Assembly: GCF_025628885.1 (NCBI RefSeq)
Contig: NZ_JAOTIF010000002.1
Location: forward strand, 434,001-498,000
Direction: 5' to 3'
DNA from: Paraflavisolibacter caeni
GTDB lineage: Bacteria; Bacteroidota; Bacteroidia; Chitinophagales; Chitinophagaceae
DNA: 64,000 nt
In this document: piece by piece, positions 34,201-42,300 of the stretch
Position numbering within the stretch: position 1 is the first letter of the stretch
Layout of the letters: each line of letters begins with the position of its first letter
Made by a program: the position numbers and the translations under genes
Notes under the pieces: generated by a model
Databases searched by the model: none
Seen by the model: only the letters and a program-made list of their open reading frames with translations
What the model was told of the DNA's origin: nothing

Positions 34201-35556
34201 TGGAAGACAGCCTCTTACGGGTAAGTTTTTGAATGAGATTACCGGTTTTTTGATTTTTATAAATGATGCTTTTGATAAAGAATCCACACAACCGGCTGCG
34301 TTGGTCGCAATCAATTTAACGCTATATGTTCCAGAGTCCACATAGGTATAAGATGGATTCGCAACCCTGGAAGAATCACCGTTGCCAAATCTCCATATGT
34401 AAGAAATCCCATCATTGGTTTTGTTCTGGAAGTTGACTGTAGAAGGTGGGCTACACCTTACGGTATCTGCCGATGTAAAGTCAACAACCGGCTTAGCGGA
34501 AACATTGATGGTTTTAGTAACCGAGTCCTTACAACTGCCAAATTGGTTGATCAGTTTGACGTCGTAGGGACCTGCAACAGGGAATGTTTTAGCTGCATTT
34601 GTTGCAGTGGATGCGGTTCCATCAGGAAACACCCATCTTGAACTGTTGGGAGTTGGAGAAGAAGTGTTTTTAAAACTAACGCTGTTGCCACCACAGAGTG
34701 TGTCTGATACTGTAAAATCGCTTTTCATTCCTCCGATTATTACTGCATTTGTCTTGGTAAGGGTGTCAATACAACCTAAACTGCTGCTGACAATCAATGA
34801 AACAGAGTAGGTGCTGTCCTTGATGTACGCGTGCGAAGTATGTTGGGTTTGAGCAGAGTCGCCATCGCCGAAAAGCCAGTTATAAGAAAGCGTGCCCGGG
34901 CCTTTTGAACTGTTGGTGAATTTAATTGTATCAGGTGCATGGCAAAACGCCGGTAAGGTATTGGTAAAAGCCAGAGAAAGTCCGGAAGTAATTGTGACAA
35001 AGTTTGGTTTTGACAACATCTTAAAGCAACCCTTGTCGTTGGTGATCTTCAGAAAGACGGTAAACTGACCTGGCGATCTGTAAACGTGCTGAGGGTTTTG
35101 CGCCGTTGAACTGGTCCCGTCGCCAAAATCCCAGAACCATGTGTTATTTGTTGTTCCCGGCGAAGGCGTGGCCTTGTCTGTATATTGGATTCTTCCCGGG
35201 GCGCAACTGGTTGTTTTGTCTGCAATAAAATCTACCGTTGGTCCATCATAAACTGTGATCAGGCTGGTTTTGGTTACTGTATTACTACCAGATGCATTTG
35301 AAACTGTCAATGTTACCGTATAAGTTCCTGCAGTGAAATAAGATGTCGAAGGATTTTGCTTGGTAGACGTGGAACCATTGCCAAAGTCCCATTTCCAGGA
35401 AGTAGGGTTTCCGGATGATCTATCCTGGAAGTTCACAATAATAGGGGCACACCCATTGGTTGCGTTGGATGTAAAATTCGCAACGGGGCGCTGTGCCCAT
35501 AATAATGTGGACACAGACAGGAATAATAGGGTCAGAAATAAGGTTTTGGTTTTCAA
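31240..35556 (-). CDS. Giant T9SS cargo with about 15 PKD domains and a gliding-motility C-terminal sorting domain
   Basis: 1438 residues, beginning at a TTG; no in-frame ATG is available near it. Signal peptide (to about 21, LLWAQ). The body is an array of PKD/Ig-like domains at roughly 85-residue spacing, each marked by a W-x-FGDG/FGNG core (for example WKWDFGNGS, WFWDFGDG, YEWDFGDGG, FTWNFGDGQ). One repeat near residue 960 is degenerate. The C-terminal type B sorting domain (about 1345-1438) has FVPNTFSPNGDGKNDILYVR, FNRWGEIVFEKRE and GNVALIQ. Presumed surface adhesin or filament. It has a close paralogue at 39326-43645. Confidence 0.92.
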   Translation of the reverse strand: MKTKTLFLTLLFLSVSTLLWAQRPVANFTSNATNGCAPIIVNFQDRSSGNPTSWKWDFGNGSTSTKQNPSTSYFTAGTYTVTLTVSNASGSNTVTKTSLITVYDGPTVDFIADKTTSCAPGRIQYTDKATPSPGTTNNTWFWDFGDGTSSTAQNPQHVYRSPGQFTVFLKITNDKGCFKMLSKPNFVTITSGLSLAFTNTLPAFCHAPDTIKFTNSSKGPGTLSYNWLFGDGDSAQTQHTSHAYIKDSTYSVSLIVSSSLGCIDTLTKTNAVIIGGMKSDFTVSDTLCGGNSVSFKNTSSPTPNSSRWVFPDGTASTATNAAKTFPVAGPYDVKLINQFGSCKDSVTKTINVSAKPVVDFTSADTVRCSPPSTVNFQNKTNDGISYIWRFGNGDSSRVANPSYTYVDSGTYSVKLIATNAAGCVDSLSKASFIKIKKPVISFKNLPVRGCLPYTLKPVADIKSVDNVLTYEWDFGDGGTSSQQFPTYIYTKQGTYSVTLTITTSTGCRETITLPGAVRVGTKPDAQFTASTANTCASAPVQFTVTSPPPTDEYIWYFGDGGSSRNKNPTYNYVDTGNMIVSLVVYNSGCGDTAIAPAPIYVKPPISKFNYRPNCAQRLEFTFTDVSIGAQSWTWNYGDGSPAVSGQTPAPHTFPTRGNYNVSLTTGNGACSYTYTTTVRIVDQTPSFTASAQEGCKTFKPQFFPSTPVQIRSFTWNFGDGQSVTSFQPTHSYTTAGTYTVKLYTTDTYGCIDSTSRTNFIKVNGPTASFGSLTNRGCKGLTTSFLDSSKADNTNAIVKWQWSFGDGIGKSTVQNPSYKYDTIGAFNVKLIVEDAGGCIDSITRNNFVQVSTLKAAWNAVNESCPKANITFNNTTAGSFTSSWSFGDGSTSTTTSPTYAYKDTGSYTIKLKVRDNIGCEDSLVRPNYLRIGKPVADFTANNLTSFCVPFEAKFTNTSKFYNSFIWTFQKATSLLNNPTTYYTQTVKDTVKLLITSPGGCKDSVSKVLQVKNASDGKVTYNPLVACTPANINFEAFEPINAKFTWDFGDGNIIDTSANKLVHTYTDFGKFLPKVILEEQCIIPLTGLDTIRIYGVDAKFVMNKKLFCDTGTVAFTDSSVFNTRITSYKWNFGDGSISSQQNPVHFYRQTGSYNVRLDVMTEAGCPDSAFFSPLKVVQTPRITTAGDTAICLNDRVGYTGTFTIRDTSVIRWLWQFPNGKSSSLQNPELQLYPTAGDYKIKTLVVNSSGCSDSAFLPLHVYPLPDVIVPAALTTFSGGSITIPASYSQGITNYNWTPAQGLSCSDCPQPVAAPKFSTKYTVTATDEKGCHNTGNVHVSVICPTVNVFVPNTFSPNGDGKNDILYVRGKGIERVKSLRVFNRWGEIVFEKREIPANIESVQYGWDGKNKGAPPHPDVYIYQAEVYCANGDILRFEGNVALIQ

Positions 35557-35712
35557 CTTCGGATGTTTTTAAATAGTAGGCCGCATTTCACCAGGTTAGG
35601 GGTCGGGTTATAAGTTTTGAGTTACAGGTAAGTTTACCTGTTGCTCAAAGGATTTAGTTTAACTTTTAGATATTGTAAATGTTGATTATTAAATGAAATA
35701 AGAAGGCAAAGT

Positions 35713-36120
35713 TTACTTTTTTAGCAATCTTAAATTTCTTATTTCGTCATTTACGGTTGCTGTAGCGGTAACAGTGGTTTCACTGCCGTTGGTTACAGTC
35801 CATGTAGCATTTAACAGGATCAATGGATATGAAGCAGAAGTAAAATTAGAATAAATTGTTCTATTTGCCTGATCATCTTGCCAAGTGCCACTCATTTCCA
35901 GGATTCCATTCTTCAGTGCGTCCACCGTTCTATTGCTTTTGAACTGGAATGAGTAAGCTGCTAAGTCAGCGGTTTTATCCCCATTGGGAGTAAGATAGCT
36001 TGAGACTATCCACTGTCCATTAGTGATAAACTCCATGGCTCGCTTTTCCTGAATGTTCTCTTTTATTTTCTTACAACAAACAAGTGAAAGCGATAACATG
36101 ATCAATAACAAACCCTTCAT
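35713..36120 (-). CDS. Small lipoprotein, lipocalin-like
   Basis: A 135-residue protein with a lipoprotein signal: MKGLLLIMLSLSLVCCKK, lipid-attached Cys at 15 or 16. After it comes a short Lys/Glu-rich stretch and a beta-rich domain beginning NGQWIVSSYLTPNGDKTADL. This resembles the small lipocalin-like domains common in Bacteroidota (W at the start, then a strand with T-P-N-G-D). It is anchored to a membrane; ligand unknown. It is 15 bp downstream of the M32 peptidase on the same strand, so probably cotranscribed. Confidence 0.7.
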   Translation of the reverse strand: MKGLLLIMLSLSLVCCKKIKENIQEKRAMEFITNGQWIVSSYLTPNGDKTADLAAYSFQFKSNRTVDALKNGILEMSGTWQDDQANRTIYSNFTSASYPLILLNATWTVTNGSETTVTATATVNDEIRNLRLLKK

Positions 36121-36135
36121 CCATCACAAAGTTTT

Positions 36136-37638
36136 CTACAAGTTATAAATAGAACTGTATTTGTGCAATAGATAATCCATAAAATATTGCACATTAAGGG
36201 TATTCCCAGTAACTTTCTTGCATAGTTCTTCACTAGTATATTGTCTGCCTTTGGAATGGATTTCACTTCTCAGCCAAGTCAAAAGCGGGGCAGAATTCCC
36301 TGAAACCAGGTTGGCTTCCAGATTTTCCAACGATTGCCCGGCTGCTGCAAAGAATTGTGCTGCATAGAAGCTGCCGAGACTATAAGTGGGAAAATATCCA
36401 AAGCTTCCATGGCTCCAGTGCACGTCCTGCAAACAGCCTTTTTTATCATTCGTTACTATAACGCCCATTTGCTTTTCATATTGTTCATTCCAGAATGCCG
36501 GGATGTCGCGGGTTGATAAACTGCCTTCGATCAGTTTTTTTTCCAATTCGTAACGTACAAATACGTGGAAGTGGTACGTAATCTCGTCGGCTTCCGTACG
36601 GATAAGAGATGGCTGTACTTTGTTGATGCCTTTATAGAAAGTGTCAAGGCTGATGTGGTGGAACTGTTCGGGAAAATATTGTTTTAGTTTGGGATAGTAG
36701 TGCTGCCAGAAGCTTTTGCTGCGGCCTACATTGTTTTCCCAGAGCCTTGACTGCGATTCGTGCATACTGAAGGAGCAAGCTTCGCCCAGGGGGAGCCCAT
36801 ATTGTGCTGCATGGAGGCCCTGTTCGTACAAGGCATGGCCGGTTTCATGGATGCAACTCCAGGTCATGTTTCCGAAGTCGGATTCATCTATACGGGTGGT
36901 AATGCGCACATCCTGGTTGCAGAAAGAAACACTGAAGGGGTGTTCACTAATGTCTTGCCGGCCTGCTTCGAAGTCGAAGTTCAGTTCGCGGACAAGATAC
37001 ATGCCCCAGTCCCACTGCTGCTGGTGAGGGAAGTGCTGGAAAAGGAAAGCATCATCGACTTGGGGTTTTGCTTTTATTTTATCGAGTAATTCTTTGAGTG
37101 ATGGCAGCAGGCCACTGAACGTGCGGTCGAGCAGTGTAACGGTGGCGCCTTTTTCATATTCGTTCAACAGGGCGTTATAAGGGTGTCCTTCGTAGCCGAG
37201 GATGCCTGCTTCTTCTTTTTTAAGTTGCACCAAGGCATCCAGGTCTTGTTCGAAAACAGAAAAGTTGTTTTGTTTTCTTGATTCAATCCAGGAATGAAAG
37301 GCTTTATTGGATTGTTCGGATAACCTGCGTACAAAGGAGGATGTATATTTTTTGTTTTTCGTATAGTCTTCCCAGGTAAGTTCTACGTTGCGGCGCTCTT
37401 CAGCGGTGAGGTCCTGGTAAGCGAGGAGTTCCTGCAGTGTACTTCCGAGGCTTTCCTCGCTGAACAAGTGGTGCGCCAGTTCGGAGAGGGTGCTGATCTG
37501 GCGACCGCGGAAGGCAGCGCCTTTAGGTGGAAGGTAAGTTTCCTGGTCCCATTGTAAAAGGGCATTAGCAAAGCGCACATCGGCAATGCGCTGCATCTTG
37601 GTTCGGTAGTCGTTATAGAGTTCTGCTTTTGATACCAT
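36136..37638 (-). CDS. Carboxypeptidase Taq-type metallopeptidase (M32)
   Basis: A 500-residue cytoplasmic zinc carboxypeptidase of full family length. The catalytic site is CIHETGHALYEQGL (HExxH). The downstream Glu ligand lies in GEACSFSMHESQSRLWEN, and the substrate motifs IRTEADEITYHFHVFVRYEL and KGCLQDVHWSHGSFGYFPTY are characteristic of M32. It removes single residues from peptide C-termini. There is no signal peptide. It precedes the lipoprotein gene. Confidence 0.95.
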   Translation of the reverse strand: MVSKAELYNDYRTKMQRIADVRFANALLQWDQETYLPPKGAAFRGRQISTLSELAHHLFSEESLGSTLQELLAYQDLTAEERRNVELTWEDYTKNKKYTSSFVRRLSEQSNKAFHSWIESRKQNNFSVFEQDLDALVQLKKEEAGILGYEGHPYNALLNEYEKGATVTLLDRTFSGLLPSLKELLDKIKAKPQVDDAFLFQHFPHQQQWDWGMYLVRELNFDFEAGRQDISEHPFSVSFCNQDVRITTRIDESDFGNMTWSCIHETGHALYEQGLHAAQYGLPLGEACSFSMHESQSRLWENNVGRSKSFWQHYYPKLKQYFPEQFHHISLDTFYKGINKVQPSLIRTEADEITYHFHVFVRYELEKKLIEGSLSTRDIPAFWNEQYEKQMGVIVTNDKKGCLQDVHWSHGSFGYFPTYSLGSFYAAQFFAAAGQSLENLEANLVSGNSAPLLTWLRSEIHSKGRQYTSEELCKKVTGNTLNVQYFMDYLLHKYSSIYNL

Positions 37639-37880
37639 GCGCCAAAGATAAGATGACTGTTGTTAGAAGAAATAGAGGTAATGCCGGGGCCTCGTCGATA
37701 AATTGAGGTGGTTGGTAGATAAAGAGTCTGGAACCTGAAGGTGGTTGTAAACTTTTTCATTTAAGGGAGGTCTGATTATCCTGTCTGGGATATGGAACTG
37801 GTTCGCCGGAAAAATAATTGGCTTTGTGTAGTTAGGTTTCATTATAGAACCCCTCTTGTTTACATTTTAATTGTATTTTG

Positions 37881-38477
37881 ATGATACTTCAATTCTGTGG
37901 TCTGTCCGGAGCAGGGAAGTCGACATTGGCCAAGCTCGTCCGGGAAAAACTAAGTCGAAAAGGATATATTGTAGAAATACTGGATGGAGACGAGTACAGG
38001 CAAACGTTGTGTTGTGACCTGGGATTTTCGAAAGAAGACCGTAAAGAGAATTTGAGGCGGATGGCTTTTGTCGCAGCCCAATTGTCAAAGCATGGTATTA
38101 TTACGATCATTTGTGCTATCAATCCTTATGAAGCAACAAGGGAGGAAATCAGAAATGCCTATTCCAATGTAAAAACTATTCATATAGACTGTTCTCTTGC
38201 AACACTCATCAACCGTGATACCAAGGGCTTATATCGAAAGGCTTTACTGCCAGACGCTCATCCGGAAAAGATCAGTAACCTGACCGGCGTAAATGATCCT
38301 TTTGAGGTGCCGAAGGATGCTGATCTTTATGTTAATACTGACCATTATAACATTGGTGAATGTGCACATCAAATTGCCAGTTTTACTGAAAAGCATTTTG
38401 TGCTTTGTACAGAAATGGAAAGTAAAGTTGTAACAAATGTCATTCCTTTAACTTCTTACCAGAGCAGTGTGATATGA
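37881..38477 (+). CDS. cysC: Adenylylsulfate (APS) kinase
   Basis: A 198-residue enzyme that phosphorylates APS to PAPS, the universal sulfate donor. Walker A is FCGLSGAGKSTLAKLV. The APS-binding motif is DGDEYRQTLCCDLGFSKEDR. Further family motifs: ENLRRMAFVAAQLSKHG, the CysC lid region around NRDTKGLYRKALL, and LTGVNDPFEVP. A TTG at 37878 is also in frame; I use the adjacent ATG. Its stop overlaps the sulfotransferase start by 4 bp (ATGA), a tight functional pair. No ATP sulfurylase is in the window, so APS must come from elsewhere. Confidence 0.93.
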   Translation: MILQFCGLSGAGKSTLAKLVREKLSRKGYIVEILDGDEYRQTLCCDLGFSKEDRKENLRRMAFVAAQLSKHGIITIICAINPYEATREEIRNAYSNVKTIHIDCSLATLINRDTKGLYRKALLPDAHPEKISNLTGVNDPFEVPKDADLYVNTDHYNIGECAHQIASFTEKHFVLCTEMESKVVTNVIPLTSYQSSVI

Positions 38478-39337
38478 ATTCAAACATTTTAATGATCATT
38501 GGCATGCATCGCTCAGGTACTTCTTTAATTACACAATGGGTTCATCGTTGTGGCCTTCATGTCGGCGACAGGCTATTGATTGAAAACGTTGGCAATGAAG
38601 ACGGTCATTTTGAGGATGAAGATTTCCTGGAATTACATACTAAGTTTTTATTGAAGAGGAAAGTATGCAGTGATGGATTTATTGATACTTCACCTAGTCA
38701 ACTTACCAAAGTTGAGCTTCAGAGAATGAAGGCTTTAGTTTATGCTAAAAGTAAGGGCAATCTACAATGGGGGTGGAAGGAGCCCAGAACATGTTTATTT
38801 CTTTCTGAATACAGGGCTTTGATCCCTGATGCATTTTGCCTTATTGTAACAAGAGGGTATAACGACACGGTTAATTCATTGGTTGTTAGAGAACACCGTT
38901 CTCATGAAGAGAGGTTCCAAACTAAAAGAGGGCTGTCGAGGCTGAAGTGGAAGCTTTATAAAAGGAAAAGTCTTGAATATTTTTTTGAAACACGGGCAGA
39001 ATTGTATTTAAAAACATGGATTCATTACAACGAACAAATCCTGAATCATGTAAGTACTTTACCTGCAGGCAGATACCTGTTTGTGCAATATGAGGATCTT
39101 TTCCAAAATGATGAGGCTTATTTTGACCATTTAATTAAAGAATGGAATTTCTCATTGAAATACATTCCCTTCCGAAGTGTTTTTAAAAGAAGCTTGTTGA
39201 GTGATACAAGGAATATTGAGGGATATATTAGAGATCAACAACTGCTAGACAAGGCAAAGCAGGTAGAATATCTTTGCAGATCTTTCTGTGATTTTTTTCA
39301 AGTAAGGATACCTGAGATAAAAGTGCTACAGAAGTAA
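38474..39337 (+). CDS. PAPS-dependent sulfotransferase
   Basis: A 287-residue protein. The 5'-phosphosulfate-binding loop is LMIIGMHRSGTSLITQW, followed by GDRLLIENVGNEDGHFEDED; the second nucleotide motif is FCLIVTRGYNDTVNSLVVRE. The pattern fits the bacterial sulfotransferase family that acts on carbohydrates, lipids or tyrosine; the acceptor is unknown. It is coupled by a 4-bp overlap to APS kinase, which makes the donor. Its 3' end overlaps the convergent PKD gene by 12 bp. No signal peptide, so it acts in the cytoplasm. Confidence 0.85.
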   Translation: MNSNILMIIGMHRSGTSLITQWVHRCGLHVGDRLLIENVGNEDGHFEDEDFLELHTKFLLKRKVCSDGFIDTSPSQLTKVELQRMKALVYAKSKGNLQWGWKEPRTCLFLSEYRALIPDAFCLIVTRGYNDTVNSLVVREHRSHEERFQTKRGLSRLKWKLYKRKSLEYFFETRAELYLKTWIHYNEQILNHVSTLPAGRYLFVQYEDLFQNDEAYFDHLIKEWNFSLKYIPFRSVFKRSLLSDTRNIEGYIRDQQLLDKAKQVEYLCRSFCDFFQVRIPEIKVLQK

Positions 39338-42300
39338 TGCTACATTGCCTTCGAAACGGAGAATTTCACCATTTTCACAGTAGATTTCAAGCTGGTATAT
39401 GTACACGTCCGGATTGGGTTTAGCTCCGTTGAATTTGCCGTCCCAGCCGTTCTGTGTATTTTCAATATTTGGTTGTATGTCTCTTTTTTCAAAAACTACC
39501 TGACCCCAGCGGTTGAATATCCTCAAAGTTTTAACCCGGTCGATCCCTTTTCCGCGTACATAAAAGATGTCATTGCTGCCATCTCCATTGGGTGAGAAAG
39601 AATTAGGCACAAATACTTCAGCATTTTTGCAAGGCACAATGATCTGAACGAAGTCTGTATTACTGCAGCCGTTTCCATCTGTTACAGTGACTGTGTATTT
39701 TGTATTGAATTTAGTAGTGACTTCAGGCTGGGGACAGTTGGTGCAACTCAATCCCTCTGAAGGTGTCCAGGTATAGCTGGTAACGCCTGCTGAATAAGTA
39801 GCGGGTATGGTTAATGAAGGTCCATTATTGAAGGTCAATGATGGCGGCATGTTGATAGTAGGTTTGGATTTTACATGCAGTGGTAAAAAGGCTGAATCCA
39901 TGCAGCCACTGCTATTGGTTACCAGGGTTCTTACCCGGTAATCGCCTGGAACAGGGAACCATTGTACCTCCGGATTCTGTACAGCAGATCTTTTGCCATT
40001 TGGAAATTGCCAAAGCCACCTTGTTACTGCTGTATCTGAACGCGTGAAGTTTCCTTGATATTGTATATAATCTCCCATGCAAATAGCTGTGTCACCCCTA
40101 ATTGCAATCTTTGGGCTTTGGGCCACCTTGACAACAGAGAAGAAAGCTGAGTCTGTACATCCTTGCTGCGTCTGTACATCCAGTCTAATTGTATATGCTC
40201 CCAGTTTATTATAAAAGTGAACAGGGCTTTGCTGGTTTGAGAACCCTCCATCGCCAAAATCCCATTTATATGATTGGGCACGATCATTCATAACTGTGGA
40301 GTCGGTAAAAGCAACAATGCCCGTATCACAAACCAGGTTTTTATTTACTACAAACCTGGCATCGACGCCATATACATAAATCGTATCTATTCCACCTAAT
40401 CCAGCAATGCATTGCTCTTCGATAATCACTTTAGGAATGAACTTTCCAAAGTCAGTGTAAGTGTGCGAAATCTTATTCACGTTGGTATCGACGGTATTAC
40501 CGTCGCCAAAGTCCCATGTGAATTTGGCATTCAAAGAGTCGGAAGTTTGCATGTTTACAGTAATGGGCGTGCAACCTTCCAAGGGCGTGTACGTTATCTT
40601 GCTGTCTGTAACGTTCTTGACTTGAAGTGTCTGAGAAACGGAATCCTTGCATCCCCCAGGACTGGTAACTGTGAGGTTGATTTTGTAGGAGCCTGTTTTT
40701 GTAAAAAAAGTTATGGGATCTTTTGTTTTTGATGTTCCAGATAGGAAACTCCACACAAATGAATTGTAATACTGCGATGTATTGGTGAACCTGGCTTCAA
40801 AAGGTGAGCAATAAGTGATCAGATTATTGGCTGTAAAAGATGCAACAGGTTTGCCTATGTACAAATAGTTTTCCCTAGTCAATGTATCTCTGCAACCAAT
40901 TGAATCAAACACAACCAGGCTTATTGTGTATTTGCCTGTATCTGCATATGCGTGTGAAGGTGATTTCCTGGTAGAAAACGTGCTATCACCAAAGCTCCAT
41001 CTACTTGCGAAAGTACCCATTGTGGTGTTTCTGAAAGTAACCGGAGCTTTCGGACAGGATTGTTCAACAGCCTCCCAAGCTGCTTTCAAAGATGAGATCT
41101 GGACATAATCATTTTTAGTTAAACTGTCTTTACACCCTGTTGCATCCTCTACAATTAATTTAACATCGAATGCGCCGGCTGTATCATAGGTGTAGGATGG
41201 TAATTGATCAGACGACTGGCCAGTGCCATCGCCAAAATCCCACTGCCATTTCACAATAGGATTCGTGCCATCAGTCTTTGAGCTGTCGGCAAAAGTTGTT
41301 TGCTGTCCAATACAATGGCGGTTTGCAAGACTGGTGAAGGCTGCGGTAGGACCGTTCACACGAATAAAGTTTTCTTTGGTCCTTGTATCCTTGCAGCCAT
41401 AAATGTCTGTAGTTGTCAGCGTGACAGTGTATGATCCAGGAGTTGAATAAATTGTAGTAGGCCGCAGTATATTGCTCTTTTTCCCATTTCCAAAGTCCCA
41501 TTGAAATGCTGTAATCCGTACAGGCGAGTAGGGATTAAATGTTGGCTGGTAGGTTTTGCAGCCGACTTGGGAAGCTGTGGTAAAATCAGGCGTTTGGTCT
41601 ACAATTCTGAGTACTGTTGTTTGCGTAAAGGAGCATTCGGCATTTGTAGTGGTCAAAGAAATGATAAAGGCGCCTCTTCTTGGGAAATTGTGTGGTGCAG
41701 GGTTTTTCCCGTTTACTGACGGACTGCCATCTCCAAAGTTCCAGGTCCAGGAAGTAGCCCCAATTGACGAGTCAGTAAAAGTATAATTCAACCTGTTGTT
41801 GCAATCAGGACGGTATGAAAACCTTGAAATCGGAGGTTTGATCCTTACGAAATTATTTTTGGTCAAGGTATCGCCGCAACCATTATTATAAGAGATAAGG
41901 GTTACGCTTATTTTACCTGTGTCCTTAAATTGATAGGCTGGCTCTTTTAGAGTTGAACTTCCTCCATCGCCGAACTTCCACAAGTATTCGTCTGTAGGAT
42001 CGGGTGACAGGTTTGTAAACTTAACAGGCTGGCTGGCACAGACATCTGTATTATCGGCGGTAAAATCAGCTTTGGGTTTTGTGCCTACTTTGACTGCTGC
42101 ATTTAATGTGAATGTTTCGGTGCAACCCTTGGTGGTGGTTATGGTAACTGTTACATCATATGTTCCCTGTTGGGTATAGGTATAGCTTGGAAGCTGGCCT
42201 GTTGCTGTTCCGCCATCTCCAAAGTTCCATTGATAGTTTACAACAGAATCTAAAGATGTAACAACTGCTTTTGGATTTATCGTGTAGGGGACACAGCCCT

